Part shown: positions 50,620 through 62,029 of the stretch, piece after piece
Numbering within the stretch: the first letter of the stretch is position 1
How the letters are laid out: the number at the start of each line of letters is the position of its first letter
Source of the DNA: Aquatica leii
Taxonomy: Eukaryota; Arthropoda; Insecta; Coleoptera; Lampyridae
Length of the DNA: 64,000 bases
NCBI GenBank assembly: GCA_035610365.1
Contig: CM069432.1
Span: 181,273,027-181,337,026 of the forward strand
Direction: 5' to 3'
Position numbers and translations under genes: made by a program
Notes under the pieces: generated by a model
Database searches by the model: none
The model's input: the letters and a program-made list of their open reading frames with translations, nothing else
Told to the model about the DNA's origin: nothing

Positions 50620-51402
50620 TATTTACATTAATGATGGTTTATTTCTTTTTCATCTTTCGTACGCCTAAATGTTTAATACGCATTTAAATTGTCGTGAAAG
50701 CTTTTGTTGAAGCAGGTTTTTGGATTACCGTAAACAAATGTAAAATTTAAATTAAAAGTCGATTATGTTGCTTCTGTAAGAGTTAAAAAAAAATTGCGTT
50801 AATTTTCAAACAACGTCTATACTGTGATGAGACAAATAATAAAGTAATTCCCTGTCTAACGTCCGACGCGTTTCAACTATTTTTAATTTTGACTTGCCAA
50901 TAGAACTTCATACAGATGCTAGCTCAGTTGGTTATGGTGCTGTACTTTTTCAAAAAAAGAGAAGCTAAAATTCATTCTGTTGCGTATTTTGGTAAACGTA
51001 CTACTGGTTCAGAATCTCGACACAATTCTTATGAGCTTGAAACTCTAGCAGTCAAAGCTGCAAGGCATTTTCGCCAAAATCTTTCAGGCCGTTATTTTAC
51101 AGTCAATTAAGATTGAACTATCTTAAATCATCTCGTATAAAACAGGACTTTACACCACGAGCCCATCGTTGATGGTCATTTTTACAGGCCTTTAACTTGG
51201 ACATTCTTTATTGCTAAGGAAGCATGCTGATTTCTTTTTACGAAATCCAGGTACATCAAGTAAAGAAGTGTCTACTTTATCATCACCCAAATCTAAAAAT
51301 GACTCAACTTATATGATTCAGGTTAACGACTTATATTTCGACTGGTTGAAAGTTTCTCAACAACGTGATGATAGCTTGGTTCAGTTGTGCCGCTTTTTGT
51401 GT
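50620..51402 (+). pseudogene. Ty3/gypsy RT C-term, RNase H and integrase start
   Basis: RT: IIYINDGLFLF at about 50620-50650 stands where the Y-x-D-D box should be, with Asn for the first Asp. AFVEAGFWITVNKCKI is the following RT block. RNase H: ELHTDASSVGYGAVLFQ near 50906, then EAKIHSVAYFGKRTTGSESR and NSYELETLAV, with the first catalytic Asp and the Glu kept. Next come RWSFLQAFNLDILYC and HADFFLRNPG (family pattern H-A-D-x-L-S-R-N-P). The integrase N terminus starts with DWLKVSQQRDDSL at 51340. Its HHCC zinc finger and DDE core never appear: the 47-bp repeat starts about ten codons later. Stops and frameshifts occur throughout. Confidence 0.85.
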
Positions 51403-53190
51403 TGATCCTGGTTTGTATAACCAGATGAGGCAGTTGTGCCGCTTTGTGTTGATCCTGGTTTGTATAATCAGATGAGGCAGTTGTGCCGCTTTGTGTTGAT
51501 CCTGGTTTGTATAACCAGATGAGGCAGTTGTGCCGCTTTGTGTTGATCCTGGTTTGTATAACCAGATGAGGCAGTTGTGCCGCTTTGTATTGATCCTGTT
51601 TGTATAACCAGATGAGGCAGTTGTGCCGCTTTGTGTTGATCCTGGTTTGTATAACCAGATGAGGCAGTTGTGCCGCTTTGTGTTGATCCTGGTTTGTATA
51701 ACCAGATGAAGCAGTTGTGCCGCTTTGTGTTGATCCTGGTTTGTGTAACCAGATGAGGCAGTTGTGCCGCTTTGTGTTGATCCTGGTTTGTATAACCAGA
51801 TGAGGCAGTTGTGCCGCTTTGTGTTGATCCTGGTTTGTATAACCAGATGAGGCAGTTGTGCCGCTTTGTGTTGATCCTGGTTTGTATAACCAGATGAGGC
51901 AGTTGTATCGCTTTGTGTTGATCCTGGTTTGTATAACCAGATGAGGCAGTTGTGCCGTTTTGTGTTGATCCTGGTTTGTATAACCAGATGAGGCAGTTGT
52001 GCCGTTTTGTGTTGATCCTGGTTTGTATAACCAGATGAGGCAGTTGTGCCGCTTTGTGTTGATCCTGGTTTGTATAACCAGATGAGGCAGTTGTGCCGCT
52101 TTGTGTTGATCTTGGTTTATATAACCAGATGAGGCAGTTGTGCCGCTTTGTGTTGATCCTGGTTTGTATAACCAGATGAGGCAGTTGTGCCGCTTTGTGT
52201 TGATTCTGGTTTGTATAACCAGATGAGGCAGTTGTGCCGCTTTGTGTTGATCCTGGTTTGTATAATCAGATGAGGCAGTTGTGCCGCTTTGTGTTGATCC
52301 TGGTTTGTATAACCAGATGAGGCAGTTGTGCCGCTTTGTGTTGATCCTGGTTTGTATAACCAATTGAGGCAGTTGTGCCGCTTTGTATTGATCCTGTTTG
52401 TATAACCAGATGAGGCAGTTGTGCCGCTTTGTGTTGATCCTGGTTTGTATAACCAGATGAGGCAGTTGTGCTGCTTTGTGTTGATCCTGGTTTGTATAAC
52501 CAGATGAAGCAGTTGTGCCGCTTTGTGTTGATCCTGGTTTGTGTAACCAGATGAGGCAGTTGTGCCGCTTTGTGTTGATCCTGGTTTGTATAACCAGATG
52601 AGGCAGTTGTGCCGCTTTGTGTTGATCCTGGTTTGTATAACCAGATGAGGCAGTTGTGCCGCTTTGTGTTGATCCTGGTTTGTATAACCAGATGAGGCAG
52701 TTGTGCCGTTTTGTGTTGATCCTGGTTTGTATAACCAGATGAGGTAGTTGTGCCGCTTTGTGTTGATCCTGGTTTGTATAACCAGATGAGGCAGTTGTGC
52801 CGCTTTGTGTTGATCCTGGTTTGTATAACCAGATGAGGCAGTTGTGCCGCTTTGTGTTGATTCTGGTTTGTATAACCAGATGAGGCAGTTGTGCCGCTTT
52901 GTGTTGATCCTGGTTTGTATAACCAGATGAGGCAGTTGTGCCGCTTTGTGTTGATCCTGGTTTGTATAACCAAATGAAGCAGTTGTGTCGCTTTTTGTTC
53001 ATCCTGGTTTGCTTAACCAGATAAGGGAATTGTGCCGCTTTGTGTTGATCCTGGTTTGCATAACCAGATGAGGAAGTTGTGCCGCTTTGTGTTTATCCTG
53101 GTTTGTATTACCAGATAAGGAGTTGTGCCGCTTTTTGTATTGATCCTGGTTTGTAGAACCTGATGAGGCAATAATGCCGCCCTGTTGCCA
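51378..53190. repeat. 47-bp minisatellite (~38 units)
   Basis: The unit runs from CTGGTTTGTATAACCAG through ATGAGGCAGTTGTGCCGCTT to TGTGTTGATC. Each unit holds a perfect 6-bp inverted repeat, CTGGTT-tgtat-AACCAG. Most units are identical or differ at one or two positions; the last four or five (from about 52970) are more diverged. Rare variants recur about 798 bp (17 units) apart: TGTATTGATCCTGTTTG at 51586 and 52385, TGTATAATCA at 51461 and 52259, and GTGTAACC near 51742 and 52541. Because no minus-strand frame of the unit contains a stop, a 559-codon frame crosses the array. I regard it as an artefact. Confidence 0.97.
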
Positions 53191-53236
53191 AATTAGATTT
53201 TTTTGCCCGAGGACGTGCAAAATGTCAGAATGGCCG

Positions 53237-53770
53237 TGTCGGAGGCACCGAATATAAGCCTGGCTACGGCTATGAACAGCATACACGTGCACTTATTTGT
53301 TTGTGTTCCCATAAATTATGTTTAAAATGTTTAGTCTTTGTAACTTAATAACTTAGAATCAACCAATAAGGATTTGATATTTTGTAATATTGCCTTTTAT
53401 GGGCATAGGAACGCGCGTGAAATTACAATTTTTCATGCGAATGGAACGACACCAGCTGAAAAATGTAACTTGTAAGAGGGCAGATTGAAATGATATTTGG
53501 TGGTGACAACTTGATAAGATAAAAGAGCTGGTGTCGGATCGTTTGTTCCAGTGTTGATCATTAAACGTTTATAAATTTAATTTTTATATTAATGAAATTA
53601 GTTTTGTTTGTTTGTGTTATTGACTTTGTTTGAAATTTGTAATCGTAACTTTTGCAATAGTAAATAAATTGTGTAAACGGTCAGTGTCGTGCGTTAATAA
53701 ATTATCGATGCAGTCTAACCCAGCACAAACGCCCAGCGGAGCCCCTTTTATTTTCGATGCGTCTCTGACA
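53237..53770 (+). repeat. Ty3/gypsy 3' LTR
   Basis: The near-identical partner of 49007-49540, offset by exactly 4230 bp. The near identity indicates a recent insertion, or recent homogenisation, despite the heavily decayed interior. Confidence 0.95.
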
Positions 53771-53774
53771 TGTA

Positions 53775-56147
53775 GTATTTAAACTAGACTACCAAACAGG
53801 TATTTAACACCGTCATCAGTAATTAATAACAAAGCAATTGGCTTCATGTAGATACGTCACATGTTTCGGTAAAACTTTGAAAAAAAAATTATTTTATAAT
53901 TTTAAAACTGCATATTATGCGTAATGTGTTAGTTATTTAAAATAATGTCGTTCATAAAATTAAATAACAGAATCACCACAAATCAAGCTATTTTTAATGA
54001 AATACAATAGTTTACTAGAACTTGGCACAAGTCAATTTGAAGTTTCAAAACACGAATGAAATTGTCAGTAAAGATGCTGTGGCAATAACGTTATCAACAA
54101 GTAATCATCTAATCATAACAATCATAATTCCCAACTATTTCAACATGTTATTGCCAGATCGTATTAGTTGAAATTACTTGCTTTATTGTAGGTAGCAGCA
54201 TATTATAGCATATTATTTAAATTTACCGAGAATCACTTTTACGCAAAAACCAAGAATTTTTTCAATTTTTTTGTTTTCACTAAATGTGTTTATTTTATTT
54301 CAAAGAGTCCCGCAATCCATGTAAAATGTATGTATAAGAATTCTGTAAAAAGTTAATAATTCTTTTTGTTTTTAAATTTTAATTCTGTTCATAATTTCTA
54401 ACAATATATGAAAACAAAAATTCAAAAATTTTGTATAATAAGGTCTCAAATATATTCCGCAGTTTATTAAATATAGCGACCTCTATTGAATGCTCTTAAC
54501 GAACATTTGATTTACTAGATTTGTTTTCCTTTCAAAATTGAGTTAATATTGTTTGATTTTATGCAAAAAAAATACACTGCAGAATGTATTATATCAGAAA
54601 ATTAATTGCATTAACTTATGACTGTTGCAACATTACTTAAGAATTGTTAAAGTTTAATTATATTCAGTTATCTTGTACACAAATAATATTCAAAATAATG
54701 TAGGCAATACACATCTTAATTCCATAACACTAGTAATCATTTTTCTTTAAATGGAAGTATTCAAAAAATTCTCCAAATTGTTTCCACCAATTTATAACAC
54801 AAAAGTGAAAGCTTTTTTAGAATAATACATAACTTCTCGTGTTTACAAATAAACTACAGAAAACATACCATTTTAGTTTAAGTCTCAAAATGTAATGTTT
54901 GCATCAAGAAGTTTGATACAAAATTTCTGACAATACTATTTAGTGATCTGGTAAAAATATCACTTTAATATCGTAGTTATTAAGCATAAAGGAAATTATT
55001 TAATGTCTTTAAACACGCACAACTTTTATGGAGAAAGTATTTTATTTTTTTTGCATACATATTTACACTCGCAGTGAATTTCACAGTCAATTGAATGGCA
55101 TATTTATTTTTATCGAAAGTATTTGTGATACAAATCATTGATTTTATGTTACGATCAGTTTCGATTAAACAGATCTCAAGTTACATGGTATTCGTATAGT
55201 CGTGTCTCTTTAATCCAAAACTATTTTAAACTGCAGACTAGTTTATACAATCTAGGCTAATTAACTAAACTAGCTAAACATCAGAGAGAAATTTTGTACC
55301 AACCTGTTATTTATAATGATTGGTAATTTTTTTAATTCCGTAATTGTTTATTTTTGTTATTAACTATACGTATGTAATTTTTTATGGTTTACGAACTGAA
55401 AAAATATACAGAATGTCTAGAAATTTTGCAGTTACACGAAAATCTTAAATTTGTTGAAGATGATGTTGTCTCAAAATAGTTTTTATAAATGGTATCAAAT
55501 ATATTAAACATCTGAAAAATGTTTTATTTAAAATAATAAATGATAACGTTTAAGTTTTTTGTGGTTATTGATCTTAAAATAAAAAGCAGTATTATTTTCC
55601 AAACTAAAATTTTTCTTAAATCAAGAAGTCGCTAGTTTAGCAACAAAATTAATAAGAACAACGAAAAAACTAAATTACCTTTATTTTTACTAAAAATAGA
55701 TAATTTAAGTTTTCTGAAAAAAAAATTAGCTTTGTTGTATATTTGCAAAAATTTATAGTCTGCGCATGATTGTTATAAAGTTTATATAAGAATCTTATAT
55801 ACTATAATATTACACCATTTCCTTATTCAAATACCTTTTTTAAGCGCTTTTTTTGAATATTTTTAGAGGAACAGTTGACTATATTTAAAAATTAGAATAC
55901 TCTTCAACTCACATGTCATGTGGCAAAAATTCTCCAGTAAAAACGCATGATTTGTCATTTATTACTAGTACAAATTATCGGTTATTTTCACTAGTGGTCC
56001 AGACAATTTCTTCTTGATTTTTATTACATGACGTGCAACATGTTACGTTTAAAGCTTTTAAAATTTTTGTATAAATTGTTTTCTGTTTATTTTAGTTTAA
56101 AATATTGGTATTGAGGTATTTTCCTTTTCCTTACATTATCTTTGGAT
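53775..56147. other. AT-rich stretch, no gene seen
   Basis: About 2.4 kb of AT-rich sequence without a convincing frame, RNA gene or repeat array. Confidence 0.45.
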
Positions 56148-56735
56148 GTACCCACGATAACTCTTGAACCAAAAGTCCTAGTAACTTGAAATTTGGTATG
56201 GAGGATGCTCTCGGTTTTATCAAAAGATATCCGTCATTTTTAACAGTTTTTCTTATATAATTTTGTACGTATGTAAATTATTCGAATGATCTTTACAGTT
56301 TCTAATAGAGATAATTCGTCTTAGCAATTTATTCAAATAAAAAAATTCTAACATTAACAAATTATTAGATATTTAATTTGTAATTTAAAATGAATTCACA
56401 AATAACATATAGGTTCGAATCCTGCCTGCGACGATTTTTTTTTACTGATTTACTAAAGGGGTAAGTAGTATCGAGGCGCACAAGGGTTAGTCGATATGAC
56501 AACATAAGATCAATTTTCCATATTTCGGTTATATATTAATGAAACCGAGGAGATAAATTTCAAAAAAATTATAGCATGCTAAGAAGTCAATACAAACGTG
56601 TACATATCATTTCAAAATGGTTTTATGACAACATAACCTTAAAAAAATATGTAGACATTCCTTCATCATTCCTTATAGGAAAGTCGTGTGGTCGCCACAC
56701 CAGTTTTTTTGCGCTGAGGAGGGCGCACAAATTGG
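56148..56735. repeat. Dispersed repeat family A, copy 2
   Basis: It matches 14152-14610 in block order (see that copy). It also carries a stretch that the other copy lacks, including GGTTCGAATCCTGCC followed by a T run at 56412-56444, which resembles a tRNA T-arm with a Pol III terminator. Confidence 0.7.
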
Positions 56736-57633
56736 AAAAAAATTTTGTTTGTATGGTAAACTATTTAATTAAACTTGGTTTGCATTTATGGCTTGTTGAT
56801 ACTTATTTAACTGTAAATTACTTTATTGTATCAATTTGTAGTGATTTGAGTTTCTAAGAAAACATGATATGGTGTTAGGTGTGTATATACGACGAATTCA
56901 GTCAAAATAAAGCTGCAATCTTTGATTCGGAAAAATAATTCATAAAGTCGCTAAAGTATAAAATTATTGCTCGGTCGTTTTAGGGTACAGTCGGTTTTCA
57001 CCTTGGCCCTCCCTAAAAGTTTTTCTGGGTGCGCCATTGATTTTGAACAACGATTCAAGAGAGGCCCTGCTAGCTTGACAACGGTTTTTTTATACGACAT
57101 CCCAAAACTGTCAAACTCTTTGAGATTGCAAACTAAATGCGTCTTCAAGAAATACTATAGTAGGTACAACTACTCTTGAAGATGATGTAAACGATCAGCA
57201 ATTGTGCAATGAATTACTCTATATACAGGACTTATTGAAGAATACTTAAAGAAATTTCCTAGAAAATACTTAAACTAAATTTTAAACAATAATATAATAG
57301 ATAGTTTCTCAAATACGTAAATAGTTAAGACCGTAACTTTAGTAAACTAATGCTAATAAAAACATGTGCTCTACTAACACTCAAGAACGTTCGTCATCGT
57401 TAGCTACTAAAGACATTAAAAGTGACGTTGCTAGAAGCTGAGACTTTTGCTCTGCGGTTGAAGTATTTATTAAAAGTAAAACTAAATGTAGAGCATTTAA
57501 GCAATATTGTTATCAAACTTATATAGACGACGGAAAGTTAGATTTATTGTAATTGTCGTAAGTTAAGCAGTTTGCAACTTATCGCATAAAATATTCTTTT
57601 TTAAATTTGGAATGTTTGTTAGTTCTGTTTATA
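56736..57633. other. Mixed stretch with an unassigned ORF fragment
   Basis: 56951-57180 is GC-richer and open on both strands: minus LGRAKVKTDCTLKRPSNNFI, plus LPKSFSGCAIDFEQRFKRGP. I cannot assign either. 57400-57560 reads TNTQERSSSLATKDIKSDVA and then, after a stop, KSKTKCRAFKQYCYQTYIDD, possibly a decayed gag- or transposase-like fragment. The remainder is AT-rich. Confidence 0.3.
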
Positions 57634-58745
57634 TCTATATATATAAATCAAAGTCGGGTTAGTTACACAATTTATAACTCAAAAACAGCTGGACCGATTT
57701 TTTATGATCTTTAATTTGTTGGATTTATCTCGGCTCCGAATAGCTGAATAACTATTATAACATTCAAAAAATTCACGAAAAAAGAATTATTTTCTAATTA
57801 ATTTTGTATGGAAAGGCGTTTTGGATGATATCTCGAGAACGAATTGATTGATTTCGATGATTTTTTTTAATTCGCCTCGGTCGCGCATTGGAAAAGAAAA
57901 AGAAGAAAATCACAAAAAAATAACCTCTGATACACAACAGAAATAAAAATCAACATAGCGTTGTACGCTGGTTTCAGTAATGTTGTTAGATGGCGTTGTA
58001 TTCATTTTTTTTGACGATTACTAGATTTACATTTGATTAATTACCGAAAAATGATTTTGAAGAGGTTGAGTTTGATGAAGTGCACATTGCAAATGGTTAT
58101 ATCGTTTGTCATTGTGCACGTATCGCCAATCAATCCAATCAATTAATTTTTGACTGTGTGTTTGATTGTCGAATTTTTGCAATTTCGTCACAACGAAGAA
58201 CGACCTCATTAACAAAGTGTTTTCAAACATCATTGCTAACTACAAAAATAACAAATGGTTGAGTGAACAAGCAATTCTTGCGGCAAAGAACAAAGATGTG
58301 GTTAACAACAATTTAAAATTAAATCATTGGTCTATTGTATTCGTTAAATCTATCTATCCACTGTGTAACAAACGAATCTATCTAAATTTTTTAATTCATT
58401 GGATCTGCGTAGGTTGCTACCGCACAATTTACAATTAACGATTGGCTCAATAGTAATCATGCTTCAAAATCTAATCCAACAAAAACTATGTGATGGAACA
58501 CGTTTGGTGGTGAGAAAACTCTTGGGCAATGTGATTCACGCGACGATATTCAAAGGACAGTTCAAAAGTGAGGATATGCCGTTCCAGTTTAAACGAATTC
58601 AATTTTCGATTCGTTTACGATTCACCATGACAATCAAAAATTCCAAGGCCAATCCGTAAGTGTCTATTACTAATTTATCCGCTTTGTTAGTTCTCGCACC
58701 TGATAACTAAACGAAAAGTGCCGTATATCACAATGTGCTTTAATA
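57634..58745 (+). mobile_element. Helitron remnant (5' end plus helicase end)
   Basis: The left part starts TCTATATATATAAATCAAAG, followed by GTCGGGTTAGTTACACAATT and ATAACTCAAAAACAGCTGGA, a leader typical of insect Helitron 5' ends (TC start after T or A). About 450 bp later the frame enters the last part of a PIF1-like helicase. The Rep domain and most of the helicase are missing. I could not find the CTRR end with its hairpin. The MULE at 58879 lies just downstream and may have inserted into the Helitron's right part. Confidence 0.6.
58166..58745 (+). pseudogene. Helitron/PIF1-like helicase C-terminal remnant
   Basis: Visible blocks: NFCNFVTTKNDLINKVFSNI, NYKNNKWLSEQAILAAKNKD (family: N-Y-x-x-x-x-W-L-x-E-R-A-I-L-A-x-x-N), then in another frame LPHNLQLTIGSIVIMLQNLI, CDGTRLVVRKLLGNVIHATI, MPFQFKRIQFSIRLRFTMTI (family end M-T-I-N-K-S-Q-G-Q), and a faint TKSAVYHNVL tail. 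These are the C-terminal motifs of the Helitron helicase, including the region before motif VI. About 50 residues before LPHNLQL are deleted or scrambled, and the NKSQGQ block reads KNSKANP. It cannot be functional. Confidence 0.85.
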
Positions 58746-58878
58746 AAGGAAATCGGCCCAAGTTTAACCCATCTAGCAAATAGTTTAACAGAAAGTAGTG
58801 CAACAATGCTAAACGAACAATTTTGATTCGCTTCAATAAAGCAAATACTTTCGTGCCACGTAAATTACATTTATTTCA

Positions 58879-59024
58879 GGGTCTAGGACGTTTTGGCGCC
58901 GCCGTTTTGGCACCGCCGTTTGGGCGCCGCCGTTTTGGCGCTAAGACTTTTTGGCGCGGGGATGTTTTGGCACATGGATGTTTTGGCGCAAGGACGTTTT
59001 GGCGCATGGATGTCTTGGCGCCGA
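58879..59024 (+). repeat. MULE left terminal repeat, phased TTTGGCGC array
   Basis: Nine boxes. Exact TTTGGCGC starts at 58892, 58934, 58950, 58982 and 58998. One-base variants start at 58906 and 58966 (TTTGGCAC), 58919 (TTTGGGCGC) and 59014 (CTTGGCGC). From 58934 to 59014 the spacing is exactly 16 bp; the outer boxes are 13-15 bp apart. Confidence 0.9.
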
Positions 59025-60537
59025 CCTATTCCCATAAATAAATTTTGTACATTTTTATTTTCGAGTACATTACAATAAGGTTAAGCACAGGCAAATCACT
59101 TTTTGAAATAATACGAACATCTTTTAACAAAATACAAACAATCAATACTCATATTTTTATACATGTCTACATTTTTTCTAAGTACAACACTTATGTCGGT
59201 ACACTTACAAAGTCTTTAATGAATAGGAGATTTTTCTATCACTTTCTAAACATTGGATTAGTTGGTTAGATTATAGAAACCGCCTTTTTCAATATTCATA
59301 ATGTTAGCTTTTATGTAGTTTAAGCAAAAAGTGTAAATGATAAATCACTTCTGCATATAATGATAAATAAATATTTCAATTTAATTGATTCTATTAGTAT
59401 GTGTCTAGCTGATGCTTAATTGGGTTATTTTAAGATTTATATTATTATTGTTCATTAAATCATAGGTACTTATCAAATGCACATAAGTACTACCTAGAGT
59501 CATATTTTTTATTCGTGTTCAAAAGAAAATCAAATATGTAGTTTTACCTGCAAAAAGTCGGTTAAACTCATTCATGCGTATCCGTGCCCCAAAATGTAAC
59601 TGTTGCGCAATCCGGTCCTAGGATTAACGCTGAATACTGACCATCGGCGCGGCGCAATCCGGACACACCGTATTTATGTACTAGGTGTAAGTATTGTTAA
59701 AGTATTATCACTGTAATCCCCTATTTGCTTAAAAAAACGAAATGCCGCTGATCCTCTAAGTAATTGTGTCTATAGTTCCAAGAACTTTTAAAGTTTCCTG
59801 TGTCTGGTAAAAATTACAATGACTAGCGAACCTGTTTGAAAATAATTCAATAAACTTTTTCTTTATTTACCATTGCTAAGACAATAGTTTTAAAATATAC
59901 CCACTGTTAAACATTTTAGCAGAAGTTTCCTCGTAAAGTACAAAGTGAAAAATAGTCAGTTTGTTTTAAAATTAACATTGATTCACAAATAAAACTAAAA
60001 ATGAACGACATTCTAAGTAATCGCGGAAAAAATAAATTTTTTTGTGATGGTTACATTTATGTGTTCGATAAGTTTAGTCGCTGTAATACAAAACAATTTT
60101 GGAGATGTGAAAAAAAGAACTCTTGCCTAGCTCGTATTCATGTGGAAAACAACATTATTATAAAATCAATCAACGAACATAATCATGATAGCTCTGCAGC
60201 CAAAATTGAAGTCGAATAAACAATCACAAATGCTAAAAAAAGAGCTACAGAAACCATGGAATCAACAAGCCAGGTAATAAACGTATCCCTCAACAACATT
60301 TCCCGAGCTGCTCAAAGCATTTTACCTAACCACGATGCAATGAGAAAAATAATACGAAGAAGGCGAAATCAAATAAATGCTGCTCCTCCAACTCCTGAAA
60401 ATGTGATAGATCTAGTTATCTCGGACGAATATAAATTGTACGAATATGAAAGAAATGTACACGAAAATTTTTTGTTGGCTGACAACGGACCATTACCAAA
60501 TCGAATTTTGATTTTTGGAAGAGCACGTTCTCTGCAG

Positions 60538-60610
60538 GTAACCAATTCTTATTAAGAAAATATAATATGTATTTTTAATTAACATCTAAATCGTCACGTA
60601 TTTATTTCAG
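60538..60610 (+). other. Probable 73-bp intron in MULE transposase
   Basis: GTAACC at 60538 and TTTATTTCAG ending at 60610 are good splice signals, and the protein alignment continues RARSLQ | ILSECDHW across them in phase 0. The intervening sequence is AT-rich and contains stops. Confidence 0.7.
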
Positions 60611-61118
60611 ATACTTAGTGAATGCGACCACTGGTTTGTTGACGGAACTTTTAAATTGCGATTTTGAATTGGCCGCTATTACAGCATTTCGTAATGCATT
60701 TGAAACCGTAACTATACAAGGATGTTCTTTCATGTAACCAAAAATATGAAAAAGCATGTTGCCGAACAAGGTCTGCTTGGTCGTTATAATAACGATGCAG
60801 AATTTGCAGTTTTAGCAAAAATGATTACTTCGCTGGCATTTGTTCCACCCGCCGATATGAATGAGGCAATCAATTCCTTAGAAGAATTGCTACCACCAGA
60901 GCTACAACCCGTTTTGGAATGGTTTGAGGATAATTATGTAGGTCGTCCCAATCGAAAGGGACATGGAAGACAACGTGCAATTTTCCTATTGAAATATGGT
61001 CTGTTTATGACCGTGTATTAAATAATGTTGACAGAACTAATAACCATGCTCAGGCGGCTCATCGAAGATTACAAGAAGAACTTGGGATGAACCACCCTAA
61101 CCTGTGGGCATTCATAAC

Positions 61119-62029
61119 TAGTGATGGTGAATTTCGTTACTTTTGAGTAATCGTTACTATCCGTTACTTATACATTTTGTATTCGTTACTTTAATTCGTT
61201 ACTTTGATTACTTTGGATACTATGACTACTTTGACAACTGTATGTTTTTGTGGTAATAAATACGGATACCGGAATATAATTCCTTGAATCGTTTCGCGAT
61301 AGGGATTTGATTACCTTAGACGTATATGCATAAATGACTAGAACATGTTGTAAAATTCTAATTTATGTAAACATTTTTGACAGTAGCTGATACCGGAGAA
61401 ACTTATCATTTTAAATACAAAACAGAACATATGTACCTACTTTGGATTGTTAGTATTTATTAACGTTTTTAATATTAATTTTAAGAAATGGAAATACGCA
61501 CAATATATAATGTAAAAGCTTCAACAAATATTTCAAAGTATAAAATTATAAATTTTCGATAATAATAAATTTTGTTTTTTGCTAAATTTTGAAAAAGGTG
61601 TTATCCAGAAAATAACAGAATTAACATTTGTATATGTATGAATACGAATAAGTACACTTATACCTCAAAACGTTGATAATTTTGGTTTTATAAATTGCAC
61701 AATTTAAGGAATTTAATTTAAGAAATCTAAGGGAAGAACAGAGATCACTATTATCCGTATAATAATGTGTTTAAAAAGTTAAGGTACTGCGTCGTTTATG
61801 CGCTTTGTATTCAATATTGTCCCTACAAAATTACAATTCATAAAACGAGTAATGATGTGTACTAAGTACAAACGGGTACTGGAACCGATTTTGCAGATGT
61901 GAATACTGTAATCGAATGGTACGAATGTAACTATGTAACGAATAATTTGCCTATCGAGTAATCGTTACTTCGGATCCTAGCGATTAACGAGTACTCAAGT
62001 AACGAATAGTTACTTATTCTCCATCACTA
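61119..62029. mobile_element. Non-autonomous hAT nested in the MULE transposase
   Basis: 911 bp, with ends TAGTGATGGTGAAT and its inverted form ATTCTCCATCACTA. A perfect 8-bp target duplication, TTCATAAC, lies at 61111-61118 and 62030-62037. Removing the element and one duplication copy restores the MULE reading frame. Both subterminal regions are full of CGTTACT/AGTAACG boxes (for example AATCGTTACTATCCGTTACT on the left). No transposase frame is present. Confidence 0.95.

Larger units (their letters stand above)
49007..53770 (+). mobile_element. Ty3/gypsy LTR retrotransposon with embedded minisatellite
   Basis: A 4764-bp element with 534-bp LTRs (TGTCGG...GACA) that are almost identical. 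The target duplication is TGTA (49003-49006 and 53771-53774). Gag, RT, RNase H and the very start of integrase can be followed in broken frames. The rest of integrase is absent. In its place lies a 47-bp tandem repeat that runs to within about 50 bp of the 3' LTR. The order RT, RNase H, integrase and the residue patterns place it in Ty3/gypsy. No env-like ORF is present. The primer-binding site is unclear: sequence after the 5' LTR is TCAGAAGTGGGATCAGGAC, which I could not match to a tRNA end. Confidence 0.93.

Noticed and set aside
51323..53002. 559-codon minus-strand ORF
   Set aside because: It is the 47-bp minisatellite read through all three frames; it has no start context, no match to a protein family, and lies antisense inside a gypsy element.
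56412..56444. GGTTCGAATCC plus T-run resembling a tRNA 3' half with Pol III terminator
   Set aside because: No matching acceptor 5' strand, A box or anticodon arm upstream; at best a tRNA-derived fragment.
58823..59041. ORF with repeated RRFGA/FWR residues
   Set aside because: It is a translation of the MULE terminal repeat array.
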